From assembly GCA_040514265.1 (NCBI GenBank), contig JBEVCD010000017.1, forward strand, positions 24,106 to 88,105: DNA of 64,000 nucleotides, read 5' to 3'. The DNA comes from WYZ-LMO2 sp040514265 (lineage in GTDB: Archaea > Halobacteriota > Archaeoglobi > Archaeoglobales > Archaeoglobaceae). Shown here piece by piece: positions 30,941 through 39,798 of this stretch. The position numbers and the translations under genes were made by a program. Under the pieces are notes generated by a model. That model did not search any database. It worked only from the letters and a program-made list of their open reading frames with translations, and was not told the origin of the DNA. How positions within the stretch are numbered: the stretch's first letter is position 1; each line of letters begins with the position of its first letter.

Positions 30941-31744
30941 ATGCTGATAACCCAGCAGCACGACGGAGTTGAGTGTGTCAGAGTGGGAACGGAAGTTCAA
31001 GGCAGGGTTCTGCACTGGGTCTACCTTTACTACTACCGGGGTCTTATAATCGACGCCGGCTGCCCCAACGTTGCTTCTGAAGTCTTCGAACACTTCAGGG
31101 GCAGGGAAGTGAAAGCTGTCCTCATCACCCACTACCACGAGGACCACATAGGTGCCGTAAACCTGCTCAAGAGACTCGCGAAGGTATACGTGCCGCCCAA
31201 GTCGCTGGAAGTTCTCAGAAATCCGCCGGACATTCCGCAGTACCGGAAGATAGTCTGGGGTCAGCCGGAGCCAGTAGATGATGTGGAGGTCGCGGATTAT
31301 CGCATGACCTTCGGCGACGTGGAGGTCCTCAGAGTGGACACTCCCGGTCACAGCTTCGACCACGTGAGCTACCTGATCGACGACAGACTGTTCTGCGGAG
31401 ACCTCGTCGTCAGTGCCTCGCAGATGGTTTGCATGAGAGAAGAGAACCTCCTTGAGGTGATAAACTCCCTCGAGAAGGTTCTGGAGTACGACTTCAGCTT
31501 CGCCTACACGGGCGTCGGTGTGGCGAGCAGAGAGGACGTCGTCGAATACCTCGAATACCTCAGAGGTTTGAAGGCGAAGGCTGAAAAGCTATACTCAGAA
31601 GGAAAAACTGTGGAGGAGATCGTAAAAGAGCTCTTCCCGAATCCGACGGAAAAAGTCATGCTCATGGAGCTCGTGAGCGAGAAGGAGTGGGCTCGCGAAA
31701 ACATGGTTCGCTCGCTGCTGGGCCTGGGATTTCAGAATGCTTAA
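30941..31744 (+). CDS. Metallo-beta-lactamase-fold hydrolase
   Basis: A 267-residue member of the metallo-beta-lactamase superfamily, probably a glyoxalase-II-like or lactonase-like hydrolase. The binuclear metal motif is THYHEDHIGAVNLL near residue 60, followed by TPGHSFDHVSYLI and the bridging Asp in DRLFCGDLVVSA. A C-terminal helical region (EKLYSEGKTVEEIVKELFP) resembles the cap of glyoxalase-II-like proteins (DUF/LACTB2 group). Leaderless start at ATG 30941. Divergent from the cytochrome operon and convergent with PEP synthase. Substrate unknown. Confidence 0.85.
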   Translation: MLITQQHDGVECVRVGTEVQGRVLHWVYLYYYRGLIIDAGCPNVASEVFEHFRGREVKAVLITHYHEDHIGAVNLLKRLAKVYVPPKSLEVLRNPPDIPQYRKIVWGQPEPVDDVEVADYRMTFGDVEVLRVDTPGHSFDHVSYLIDDRLFCGDLVVSASQMVCMREENLLEVINSLEKVLEYDFSFAYTGVGVASREDVVEYLEYLRGLKAKAEKLYSEGKTVEEIVKELFPNPTEKVMLMELVSEKEWARENMVRSLLGLGFQNA

Positions 31745-31780
31745 AAGTTTTACACGGCTCGACTTTTAGCTACAGCAAAC

Positions 31781-31829
31781 AAAAAATATAGGGACGTCGG
31801 CGGTCTGATGCTGGGTCACGCAGCCAGCA
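31781..31829 (-). terminator. Possible terminator of ppsA
   Basis: A six-base stem (TGCTGG 31809-31814 with CCAGCA 31824-31829) follows the ppsA stop on the minus strand, then a T6 run (31781-31786) some 20 bases further. The distance is long, so this is weak. Confidence 0.3.
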
Positions 31830-31834
31830 CGTGA

Positions 31835-34075
31835 TCAAAGCTTTCTGAGTTTTTCAAGTATCAGTTTCTTCTCCGTCCTCGCCACGACCTCCCTTATCCT
31901 GTGCACAGCATCGGGGTTCGCGGAAATGCTGTCGATCCCTATTTCGACGAGCTTCTCTACGACGTCGGGGTAACTTCCAGCCTGTCCGCAGATCGACGTT
32001 TTTACGCCGTGCTCTTTGCAGATCCTTATGACCCTCTCGATGAGCTTCATGACAGCCGGGTGTCTCTCGTCGTACAGATGGGCAACGTTCTCGTTGTTCC
32101 TGTCGACGGCTAGCGTGTACTGCGTGAGGTCGTTGGTCCCAAAGCTCACGAAGTCTATCCCCTCCTTGATTATGTCTTCGATTATCAGCGCAGCGGCTGG
32201 GGTTTCGACCATTACGCCGAACTCTATCTTGTCCAGCGGGAGTCCCTCCTCGATCGCTATCCGCCTCGCCCTCCTGACCTCTTCGGCTGATATCACGAGG
32301 GGCAGCATTATCCCGATGTTCGTGTAACCCTCGTCGACGAGCTTCTTTATAGCCCTGAACTCCGCTCTCAGGTGCTCCTCCTCGACGAGGTCCCTCCTGA
32401 TGCCCCTCCAGCCAAGCATCGGGTTCGGCTCCACCGGCTCATCCTCGCCGCCCTCCATGGCTCTGAACTCGTCCGTTGGGGCGTCGAGGGTTCGTATCCA
32501 TACGGGTTTCGGATAGAAGGCTTTAACGACCTTCTTCATCTCCCTGTAGAGGATCTCGACGTACCTGTCGGCTTCTCCATCTCTTATGAACTTCATCGGG
32601 TGTTTTTCGAGCCCGAGAACCATGTGTTCTATTCTGAACAGCCCGACGCCGTCGGCGTTGGTTTCTCTTGCGACCCTCTCGGCTGCGTCGGGTATGGAAA
32701 GGTTCACCTTTACCTCTGTAGCCGTTACGAGCGGAGCTGCAGCGACTGTAGCGACCTCTCTCTTCTTTTCTTCAACCCTTCCGAGGTAGACGATACCCTT
32801 CTCGCCATCGACCGTTACGATCATTCCGTCTCTAAGCTTCTTCGTCGCCTCCTTCGTCCCCACGACTGCCGGAACGCCGAGTTCCCTCGAAACTATCGCT
32901 GCGTGACACGTCATGCCGCCCTCGTCTGTCACGATGGCAGCCGCCCTCCTCATTGCCGGAACCATGTCTGGCGTTGTCATCGTTGTTACAAGGATGTCAC
33001 CCGGCTCGACTTTCGACAGGTCTTCGAGACCCATTACGATCTTCACTTTTCCCGTCGCAACACCCGGAGATGCGCCGAGACCTCTAAGGATGACTTCTCC
33101 CTCCGCAACCTCCGCCGCCTCAATCTTGCCCTTTATCGTCGTTATCGGTCTCGACTGGACGATGTACACCTTGCCCTTTTCTATCGCCCACTCGACGTCC
33201 TGCGGTTTGCCGTAGTGCTCCTCTATTATCTCCCCGTATTTTACGAGCTCCTCTATCTCCTCGTCGTTCAGGACTCTCTCCCTAGCCTTCTCCGGCGGAA
33301 GCTCGACCTTCACGGTCTTTCCGTCTTCGCGGGTGATCATGAACTTCTTCTCCGCAACGTTCACCTCGACGAGCTTCCTCTGGTTCCTGTCGTAGACGTA
33401 GGTGTCCGGCGTAACGGCTCCGCTGACTATAGCTTCGCCCAAGCCAAAGACCGCTTCGATTATGCAGAGCTTTTCCCCCGTAACTGGATGAGACGTGAAC
33501 ATCACGCCGCTCTTCTCGCTGTTCACCATCTTCTGAACGACGACCGCTATGCTGACATCCTCGTGCCTAAAACCCTGCTGAGCTCTGTAGTAGATAGCCC
33601 TCGGCGTGAAGAGGCTCGCCCAGCAGGCTTTTACCTTCTCGACGACGTCGTCTTCACCAATTACGTTGAGGTAAGTTTCCTGTTGCCCCGCGAAGCTTGC
33701 TTCGGGGAGGTCTTCAGCCGTAGCCGAACTTCTGACAGCTACGTAAACCTCGCCCTCTTCGCACATCTTTCTGTAAGCCTGCCTGATCTCATCTTCTATG
33801 TCCTTAGGAATCTCCGCGGACATTATCATCTCCCTTATCTTCCTCGAAACCTCGTTCAGCTCATCCGTGTTCTCTACGTTGGCGGAGTCTAAGAGAGGGT
33901 ATATCTTTTCGGCGAGACCCGTCCGCTTGATGAAGTCTCTGAAAGTTCTGGCATCGACGACGAAGCCTTCCGGAACCGGCAGACCTATTCTGAGCATCTC
34001 TCCCAAGTTGGCAGCCTTTCCGCCGACAATTGGGACGTCGTCTTTGTCCACCTCTTCAAGCCACAGGACCGGCAA
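31835..34075 (-). CDS. ppsA: Phosphoenolpyruvate synthase
   Basis: Converts pyruvate, ATP and water to phosphoenolpyruvate, AMP and phosphate, the entry to gluconeogenesis in autotrophic or acetate-using archaea. The 746 residues contain the N-terminal ATP-grasp domain (VGGKAANLGEMLRIGLPVPE), the swivelling domain with the catalytic His391 in GGMTCHAAIVSRELGVPA, and the C-terminal TIM barrel with SFGTNDLTQYTLAVDRN and TSICGQAGSYPDVVEKL. The start is TTG 34075, supported by a strong Shine-Dalgarno five bases upstream. The promoter overlaps the end of the purine permease gene. Confidence 0.96.
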   Translation of the reverse strand: MPVLWLEEVDKDDVPIVGGKAANLGEMLRIGLPVPEGFVVDARTFRDFIKRTGLAEKIYPLLDSANVENTDELNEVSRKIREMIMSAEIPKDIEDEIRQAYRKMCEEGEVYVAVRSSATAEDLPEASFAGQQETYLNVIGEDDVVEKVKACWASLFTPRAIYYRAQQGFRHEDVSIAVVVQKMVNSEKSGVMFTSHPVTGEKLCIIEAVFGLGEAIVSGAVTPDTYVYDRNQRKLVEVNVAEKKFMITREDGKTVKVELPPEKARERVLNDEEIEELVKYGEIIEEHYGKPQDVEWAIEKGKVYIVQSRPITTIKGKIEAAEVAEGEVILRGLGASPGVATGKVKIVMGLEDLSKVEPGDILVTTMTTPDMVPAMRRAAAIVTDEGGMTCHAAIVSRELGVPAVVGTKEATKKLRDGMIVTVDGEKGIVYLGRVEEKKREVATVAAAPLVTATEVKVNLSIPDAAERVARETNADGVGLFRIEHMVLGLEKHPMKFIRDGEADRYVEILYREMKKVVKAFYPKPVWIRTLDAPTDEFRAMEGGEDEPVEPNPMLGWRGIRRDLVEEEHLRAEFRAIKKLVDEGYTNIGIMLPLVISAEEVRRARRIAIEEGLPLDKIEFGVMVETPAAALIIEDIIKEGIDFVSFGTNDLTQYTLAVDRNNENVAHLYDERHPAVMKLIERVIRICKEHGVKTSICGQAGSYPDVVEKLVEIGIDSISANPDAVHRIREVVARTEKKLILEKLRKL

Positions 34076-34080
34076 GCTAC

Positions 34081-34087
34081 CACCTCC
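34081..34087 (-). promoter_or_regulatory. Strong ribosome binding site deciding the TTG start of ppsA
   Basis: Minus-strand GGAGGTG ends five bases before TTG 34075. No ATG or GTG lies at a comparable position, so the TTG is convincing. A TATA-like CTTTTAATT near 34107-34115 would give a leader of about ten bases. Confidence 0.65.
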
Positions 34088-34108
34088 TATACGCGTCGGT
34101 CGAAAAAA

Positions 34109-35473
34109 TTAAAAGGTTACTATTCCGCCAAGATACAGGAAGTAGACGGCAAATACGGCAGCGAGAATCCAGAGCAGCGGGTGCACTTCTCTGGCTCTGC
34201 CCGCAAACAGTTTAAGGGCGCAGTAGCTTATGAATCCCACGCCGATACCGTCGGCTATGCTATAGGTGAAGGGTATCGTTGCGATGACGAAGAAAGCTGG
34301 CAGAGCTTCTGTCACGTCGTCAAACTCGATGTTTCTTATTACGCTCATCATCAGGAAGCCGACGAGTATCAGCGCCGGAGCAGTTGCGCAGCTCGGGATT
34401 ATCTCGGCTATCGGCGAGACGAAGAGCCCCACGATTAAGAAGAGAGCTCCGACGACGAGTGCAACCATGCCTGTTCTGCCGCCCTCCTCTATACCGGCTG
34501 CGGACTCGATGTAAGTGGTGACGGTCGAGGTTCCAAGGATCGCTCCAACAGTGGTCCCGAAGGCGTCGGTGAGCAGTATCTTTTCGGAGTCCGGTATTCT
34601 ACCCTCTTCGTCTATAAAACCCGCCTTCGCACTCAGTCCGGTTACCGTTCCGAGGGTGTCGAAGAAGTCGACCATGAAGAACGCGAAGATCACTCCGATT
34701 GCCCCGACGTTTATCAATCCGACGAAGTCGAGCTGTAGGAACGTGTGCTCCAGCACGGGAAGCGAGACGAGCTTTTCTGGCTTGGGCGCTATGCCGATCG
34801 CTACAGCCAGCACCGTGGTGACGATAATGGATATCAGCAGAGCACCGGGTATTCTCCGAACCATCAGAGCTGCTGCTATCAAAACCCCTAGAAGAGCCAG
34901 CCAGAAGTCGGGTTTCGTGAAGAAGGCTGTGTTTAGGGTTGGAAGCCAGTCTGCTGGGTTCAGAAGTCCCGGAACACTCGCTTCGGGGTTCGTCACGCTT
35001 GCCGTTACGAAGCCGGCACTCTTCAGACCTATGAGTGTCAGAAATAGTCCGATGCCCGCTCCTATAGCGTACTTCTGCGAGTTTGGAATGGCGTTGATGA
35101 CGGCTGTCCTCACCTTGGTGACGCTCAGGATTATAAATATGATTCCCTCAACGAACACTGCCGCCAGGGCTACGCGCCAGTCGTATCCCATGCCGAGGCA
35201 GACGCCGTAGGTGAAGTAGGCGTTCAGCCCCATTCCCGGCGCGAGGGCGAAAGGTTTCTTCGCGTAGAGCCCCATTATTATCGTCGCTATACCAGCTGAC
35301 AACGCCGTAGCCGTAACCAGAGACGGTATCGCCTCCTTCCCTATCGCGTCGCTCAGAATCGCTGGGTTTACGAAGATTATGTACGCCATAGTCATGAACG
35401 TCGTCAGCCCAGCTAGAAATTCCCTCCGCAGATCCGTGCCGTACTTCTCGAACTCGAAGTAGGATGCGAACAT
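34109..35473 (-). CDS. AzgA-type purine base permease (NCS2/xanthine-uracil family)
   Basis: A 454-residue transporter with about 12-14 membrane helices, importing adenine, guanine or hypoxanthine. AzgA signatures: FEFEKYGTDLRREFLAGLTT at the N-terminus, MAYIIFVNPAILSDAIG, the transport motif FALAPGMGLNAYFTYGVCLGMG, and DAFGTTVGAILGTSTVTTYIESAAGI. The start is ATG 35473, set by a TATA box 24 bases upstream; the frame extends 11 codons further. It fits the purine-salvage genes at 14.6-16.9 kb. Its stop lies beside the ppsA promoter. Confidence 0.92.
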   Translation of the reverse strand: MFASYFEFEKYGTDLRREFLAGLTTFMTMAYIIFVNPAILSDAIGKEAIPSLVTATALSAGIATIIMGLYAKKPFALAPGMGLNAYFTYGVCLGMGYDWRVALAAVFVEGIIFIILSVTKVRTAVINAIPNSQKYAIGAGIGLFLTLIGLKSAGFVTASVTNPEASVPGLLNPADWLPTLNTAFFTKPDFWLALLGVLIAAALMVRRIPGALLISIIVTTVLAVAIGIAPKPEKLVSLPVLEHTFLQLDFVGLINVGAIGVIFAFFMVDFFDTLGTVTGLSAKAGFIDEEGRIPDSEKILLTDAFGTTVGAILGTSTVTTYIESAAGIEEGGRTGMVALVVGALFLIVGLFVSPIAEIIPSCATAPALILVGFLMMSVIRNIEFDDVTEALPAFFVIATIPFTYSIADGIGVGFISYCALKLFAGRAREVHPLLWILAAVFAVYFLYLGGIVTF

Positions 35474-35492
35474 AGCGGCACGAAACTTGTAA

Positions 35493-35500
35493 ACTATATA
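35493..35500 (-). promoter_or_regulatory. TATA box of the purine permease gene
   Basis: Minus-strand TATATAGT centred 23-24 bases from ATG 35473; decides between the possible starts. Confidence 0.6.
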
Positions 35501-35637
35501 TGTCATTCGATGAAAGTTCCTTGGACTGTGCCAAATAATTGAGCACTCAAAATGAAACTTCTCGGGCTGTAATGCATATTGAAGGGTCGCCAGGATACTT
35601 TCGGAGATTCATCTCACCGGAGCATTTAAGAAAAAGA

Positions 35638-35645
35638 TTTTTAAG
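35638..35645 (+). promoter_or_regulatory. TATA box of the tRNA-Lys gene
   Basis: TTTTTAAG centred about 27 bases before the first tRNA base. The 160 bases between here and the permease promoter show no gene. Confidence 0.5.
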
Positions 35646-35668
35646 TCCACTCCGGATTAATCCTCTGA

Positions 35669-35742
35669 GGGCTCGTAGCTCAGCCAGGTAGAGCGACGGG
35701 CTTTTAACCCGTCGGTCGCGGGTTCAAATCCCGTCGAGCCCG
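35669..35742 (+). tRNA. tRNA-Lys (anticodon TTT)
   Basis: A complete 74-base cloverleaf without encoded CCA. The acceptor stem GGGCTCG pairs with CGAGCCC (35735-35741) and the discriminator is G. The D arm is GCTC...GAGC, the anticodon loop CTTTTAA (35701-35707) has TTT at 35703-35705, and the T arm GCGGGTTCAAATCCCGT contains the canonical GGTTCAAATCC. No intron. It reads lysine codons AAA and, by wobble, AAG. Confidence 0.97.
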
Positions 35743-35747
35743 CTTCC

Positions 35748-38318
35748 TTAAATTTCGACGAAAACCACGCTGTTGTCGGTCTTAACGATCTCCACTTTCC
35801 TCCCGGCTATGCTCATCTCGACGACGAAGTCGAACCACTCCGCCTTAAGCTCCAGGTTCTCGCCGTTTACGCTAACCGTCAGCGACCCGCTCTCGTAAAA
35901 TTTTCGGAGCTCGTCGTTTCCGAGCTCGGAAACGATCTTAACTATCTCTTTCGCCTTCTCCCTGAACATCGGTCCCACGATCGCGAACTTCGGCTTCGCC
36001 GCCACCACCTTAACCTCGACGTGCGGCTCCTCTTTAACGAGTTCGACCTCGGCGTTGGTAGCTCCGGCTATGTCCCTCACGTCGAAGTCGAGTTTGGAGT
36101 AAACGACCACCTTACCCAGCGGCGCGTTGAGAGCCAAACCCCTGTCGTGCTTCAACTTCCTTATCTCGGCGACTATCTTCTTTATCTCCTCTCCCTTAAG
36201 CTCGGCTTCCTCGCTTATCAGACTCTCCTCGACCTCCGGATACCGCTGCAAGTGCACGCTCCCCTCGTTGAGCTGATTCCAGCACTCTTCGGCGAGGAAA
36301 GGTGTGAATGGAGCCAGCATCTTCGTCAGCGCTTCGTGGACGTATCTGAGCGCGTATCTCGCTCCCCTCTTCTCCTCCTCGGTTCCGGAGTATAGTCTGT
36401 TCTTAACGAGTTCGATGTAGTTGTCCGCGAACTCGTACCAGGCGAAGCTCCTTATAGCTTTGATAGCCTCGTCGAACCTGTAGTTCTCCATGTGCTTTCT
36501 GACTTCGGCGATCAGTCTGTTCAGTTTCGACAGTATCCAGCGGTCAGCGTCTCTCAGATAGGCTCTGTCCTCCTCGTTCACGTTCTTCGCGTGCATCGCG
36601 ACGAAGTTCGTTATGCTCCAGAACTTCTGCTGAAACCTCGAAGCCGCTATGACTTCTCTCCAGCTGAAGATGACGTCTTCGCCTATCACGCCGCTCGCCG
36701 CCCAGAGACGGAGCGCGTCGGCTCCGTACTTCTCTATTACATCCTCCGGCAGTATGACGTTGCCCAGACTCTTGCTCATCTTCCTGCCGTCTTCGCCGAA
36801 GACCATCCCGTTTATCACGATCTCGTGCCACGGTATCTCGTTCACGAGGGCTATAGAGCGGAGTATCGTGTAGAAAGCCCACGTGCGGATTATGTCGTGC
36901 CCCTGCGGGCGGAGGTGCGTTGGATACTCTCTGAGCGACGGCCAGCCGCATATTACGAGTGGCGTTATGCTTGAGTCCATCCAGGTGTCGAGGACGTCCT
37001 CCTCCCCTTTAAACTCGGTCGATCCGCACTTCGGACAGGGCTCGGGCGGGTCTTGCTGCGTGGGATCGACGGGCAGCCACTCCTCCTTCGCGACTATCGT
37101 TTCCCCGCAGTTCTTGCAGTACCAAACCGGTATCGGCGTGGCGAATATGCGCTGCCTGCTTATAACCCAGTCCCACTCCATCGACTCCACCCAGCTTTCG
37201 AGCCTCGCGAGCATGTGCTCGGGAACCCACTTTATCCTGCGAGCCGCTTCGAGAACCTTCTCCTTGTCCACCCTCACGAACCACTGCTCCTCGGGAACTA
37301 TCTCCACCGGCGTTTTACAGCGCCAGCAGACGCCGACGTTGTGCTCGACCTCTTCCTGCTTCAGAAGTTTGCCCTCGGCAGCTAAATCTTCCAGAATCTT
37401 CTCCCTCGCCTCCCTTATCGTCAGCCCCGCGTACTTTCCAGCCTTCTCGTTCAGCGTGCCATCCCTGTTGACTATGTCTACGAGCTCAAGCTTGTGCTTC
37501 TTCCACCACCTGACGTCCTGCCTGTCGCCGAACGTGCAGATCATGACTATGCCCGTGCCGTAACCCGGATCGACCTCTTCGTCAGCCAGTATCTCCACCT
37601 CGCGATCGGTCGTCGGAACTCTGACCTTCCTGCCTACCAGATGCTTGTAGCGTTCGTCTTCGGGGTGAACAGCCAAGGCGACGCAAGCCGGGATTAGCTC
37701 GGGTCTCGTGGTCGCTATTACGACGTCCTCGTCGAACTTTATGTAGTTCAGCTTTGTCTTCTCCTTCCGGTACTCTATCTCCGCGAGGGCTATCGTCGTC
37801 TCGCACCTCGGGCAGAGGATGACCGGATGATAGCCGCGGTAAATCCAGCCATCCCTGTACATCCTTACGAAGCTCAGCTGCGTCTTCGAGTAGTACTCGG
37901 GATACATCGTGATGTACTCCTTGCTCCAGTCTATGCTGAAGCCCAAACGCCTCGCAGTCCTGCGCATCGCCTCTATGTTTTTCACCGTGAACTCGACGCA
38001 GAGTCGTCTGAACTCCTCGCGGGGGACGTCCTTCTTCCTTATACCGTAGGTCTCCTCAACCTTGACCTCCGTCGGCAGCCCGTGGCAGTCCCAGCCTTGG
38101 GGAAACATGACTTCGTAGCCGTTCATCCTCTTGTATCTCGCTATGAAGTCGATTATGCACCAGTTGAGGGCGTGTCCGAGGTGGAAGGACCCGGTAGGAT
38201 ACGGAGGGGGAGTGTCGATTATGTAGTGCGGCTTCTTCGAGTTCCAGTCGAAGTAGTACATCTCATCGCTCCAGAGCTTCAGCCACTTCTCCTCGACGGC
38301 TTTAGCGTCGTACCTCAC
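35748..38318 (-). CDS. valS: Valyl-tRNA synthetase
   Basis: Class I aminoacyl-tRNA synthetase charging tRNA-Val. The 856 residues contain the HIGH-type motif in PYPTGSFHLGHALNW, the editing-domain entry TTRPELIPACVALAVHP, zinc-type Cys pairs (CPRCETTIALAE; CWRCKTPVEIVPEEQWF) and a KMSKS loop in GRKMSKSLGN near residue 520. Together with the WNSKKPHYIIDTPPPYPTG start these separate it from IleS and LeuS. The start is GTG 38318, with GAGGTGG a few bases upstream, one base after the pheS stop, so valS is the second gene of a pheS-valS operon. It ends five bases from the tRNA-Lys gene on the other strand. Confidence 0.95.
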   Translation of the reverse strand: MRYDAKAVEEKWLKLWSDEMYYFDWNSKKPHYIIDTPPPYPTGSFHLGHALNWCIIDFIARYKRMNGYEVMFPQGWDCHGLPTEVKVEETYGIRKKDVPREEFRRLCVEFTVKNIEAMRRTARRLGFSIDWSKEYITMYPEYYSKTQLSFVRMYRDGWIYRGYHPVILCPRCETTIALAEIEYRKEKTKLNYIKFDEDVVIATTRPELIPACVALAVHPEDERYKHLVGRKVRVPTTDREVEILADEEVDPGYGTGIVMICTFGDRQDVRWWKKHKLELVDIVNRDGTLNEKAGKYAGLTIREAREKILEDLAAEGKLLKQEEVEHNVGVCWRCKTPVEIVPEEQWFVRVDKEKVLEAARRIKWVPEHMLARLESWVESMEWDWVISRQRIFATPIPVWYCKNCGETIVAKEEWLPVDPTQQDPPEPCPKCGSTEFKGEEDVLDTWMDSSITPLVICGWPSLREYPTHLRPQGHDIIRTWAFYTILRSIALVNEIPWHEIVINGMVFGEDGRKMSKSLGNVILPEDVIEKYGADALRLWAASGVIGEDVIFSWREVIAASRFQQKFWSITNFVAMHAKNVNEEDRAYLRDADRWILSKLNRLIAEVRKHMENYRFDEAIKAIRSFAWYEFADNYIELVKNRLYSGTEEEKRGARYALRYVHEALTKMLAPFTPFLAEECWNQLNEGSVHLQRYPEVEESLISEEAELKGEEIKKIVAEIRKLKHDRGLALNAPLGKVVVYSKLDFDVRDIAGATNAEVELVKEEPHVEVKVVAAKPKFAIVGPMFREKAKEIVKIVSELGNDELRKFYESGSLTVSVNGENLELKAEWFDFVVEMSIAGRKVEIVKTDNSVVFVEI

Positions 38319-38319
38319 G

Positions 38320-39729
38320 CTACCACCTCGCCGGCATGTTCCGTAACCAGCCTATGTCGGGCAGATAAAGCCTCCTGAGATCCTTCAATCCGAGCTTCAG
38401 CATCGCAAGCCTCCCTATTCCCAGCCCCCACGCGAGGACCTTTCCCCTTATCCCGAGGGGTTCCGTCACCTCCTTCCTGAAAACTCCCGCACCGCCGAGC
38501 TCTATCCAGCCGAGCCCCTCGACGTAGACTTCCGGCTCAACACTGGGCTCCGTGTACGGGAAATATCCTGGGCGGAAGCGAACGTCCTCGAAGCCCATCT
38601 TCTCGAAGAACTCCTTGAGCAGCCCGAGGAGGTGCCTGAAACCGACGTTCTCGTCGAGCACGACACCTTCGAGCTGATCGAACTCCGGGAGGTGTGTGGC
38701 GTCTATAGCTTCCCTTCTGTAAACGCGGTCGATGCAGAAAGCCTTCTGAGGTGGGTTCGGATTTTCAGCGAGGTAGCGTATCGTTATAGCCGTTGTGTGC
38801 GTTCGGAGCACGAGCTGCTGGGCTTTCCTGAGATCCCACCTACCGCCCCAGCCCGTGCTGCCCGTGATCCAGCCGTTCTCGTGCGTTAGCTTAACCCTCT
38901 CGACCACTTCGCCCCCAAGCTCCACGTAGCGGTCCAAGTAAAACGTGTCCTGCATGTCTCTGGCTGGGTGATCCTGAGGCTGAAACAGGGCGTCGAAGTT
39001 CCAGAAAGCCGGCTGGACGTAGTGACCCTTTATCTCCTTAAATCCCATTTCGAGGAATATCTTCCTGCACTCGTTTATTATGCGCTCGTAGGGATGAATT
39101 TTACCTCCGAAAACCTCTCTCGCCGGTACACTGACGTCGTAGGGCACGAACCTGACGTTCCTCCAGCTGCCGCTTATGAGCATTTCTGGAGTGAGGTCCG
39201 TCACCGCCTCCTCTACCTCCGGCTTCGCGACGACTTCGACGACGTAGTCCTTTACTTCCTCTATCTCCACGAGTTTTCTCCTCCTCAGCACGTCGAGAAT
39301 TTTTCCGTCTACCTCTCTGCCCTCCTTCACAGCCCTCAGCGCCTCTCTCTCCGGAAACTCGGGTTTTGAAACCAGTATTACCCTCCCGTTCTTAACCTCG
39401 ACAGCCCCCTTCCTGCGGAGCCATCCGAGGGCTATCTGAAACTCTTCGCCCATAGCTCTTCTAAGGGCCTCTATACTGTTCTCGCGTTCGAGCAGCTTCA
39501 GTAACCTCTCTTCCGGGAGACCCTCGCGGAGGTACCTTTCGCCCTCTTCAGTTAGCCTGACGATTTTCCTCGTAACCTCGTGCAGCCTCACGTAGCCCTT
39601 TTGCTGCAGGAGCATCGCAGCCTTCATAGCTGCGTCGACGCTCAAGCCGGTTATCCTCGCAGCCTCGTCGAGCGGATATCTGGAAACGCTTAGCGGCTTG
39701 ATGAACCTGACCTCGAGGGGTGAAAGCAT
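38320..39729 (-). CDS. pheS: Phenylalanyl-tRNA synthetase alpha subunit
   Basis: Catalytic subunit of the heterotetrameric PheRS. The 469 residues include N-terminal winged-helix repeats used for tRNA contact (residues about 1-140), then the class II core: motif 1 region ERIINECRKIFLEMGFKEI, motif 2 AFCIDRVYRREAIDATHLPEF and motif 3 GIGRLAMLKLGLKDLR. The phenylalanine-pocket stretch FWNFDALFQPQDHPARDMQD is diagnostic. Start ATG 39729 is 25 bases from a TATA box at 39751-39758 that sits inside an inverted repeat. The pheT gene is not adjacent; valS follows. Confidence 0.96.
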   Translation of the reverse strand: MLSPLEVRFIKPLSVSRYPLDEAARITGLSVDAAMKAAMLLQQKGYVRLHEVTRKIVRLTEEGERYLREGLPEERLLKLLERENSIEALRRAMGEEFQIALGWLRRKGAVEVKNGRVILVSKPEFPEREALRAVKEGREVDGKILDVLRRRKLVEIEEVKDYVVEVVAKPEVEEAVTDLTPEMLISGSWRNVRFVPYDVSVPAREVFGGKIHPYERIINECRKIFLEMGFKEIKGHYVQPAFWNFDALFQPQDHPARDMQDTFYLDRYVELGGEVVERVKLTHENGWITGSTGWGGRWDLRKAQQLVLRTHTTAITIRYLAENPNPPQKAFCIDRVYRREAIDATHLPEFDQLEGVVLDENVGFRHLLGLLKEFFEKMGFEDVRFRPGYFPYTEPSVEPEVYVEGLGWIELGGAGVFRKEVTEPLGIRGKVLAWGLGIGRLAMLKLGLKDLRRLYLPDIGWLRNMPARW

Positions 39730-39740
39730 AGAGTTCTGCC

Positions 39741-39766
39741 GGGGAAACGTTTTTAAAATGTTCCCC
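39741..39766. promoter_or_regulatory. pheS TATA box framed by an inverted repeat
   Basis: Minus-strand TATA box TTTTAAAA (39751-39758) lies between GGGGAA (39741-39746) and TTCCCC (39761-39766), a palindrome centred on the box. It could be an operator that blocks TBP/TFB access; chance is possible. Confidence 0.4.
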
Positions 39767-39798
39767 GACGAAAAATAACGATTAATTCTGGTGTCGGT

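Noticed and set aside
30883..30947. C/D-box-like sRNA (ATGATGA followed by CTGA)
   Set aside because: No internal D'/C' boxes, and it overlaps the promoter and start of the metallo-beta-lactamase gene.
32372..33892. Long open frame (506 codons) antisense to PEP synthase
   Set aside because: It exists because of the strong codon bias of ppsA on the other strand; no promoter, no family match and Arg/Leu-rich shadow composition.
35507..35637. Possible RNA gene or riboswitch between the permease and tRNA-Lys
   Set aside because: No stable conserved fold, boxes or purine-riboswitch core could be recognised in these bases.
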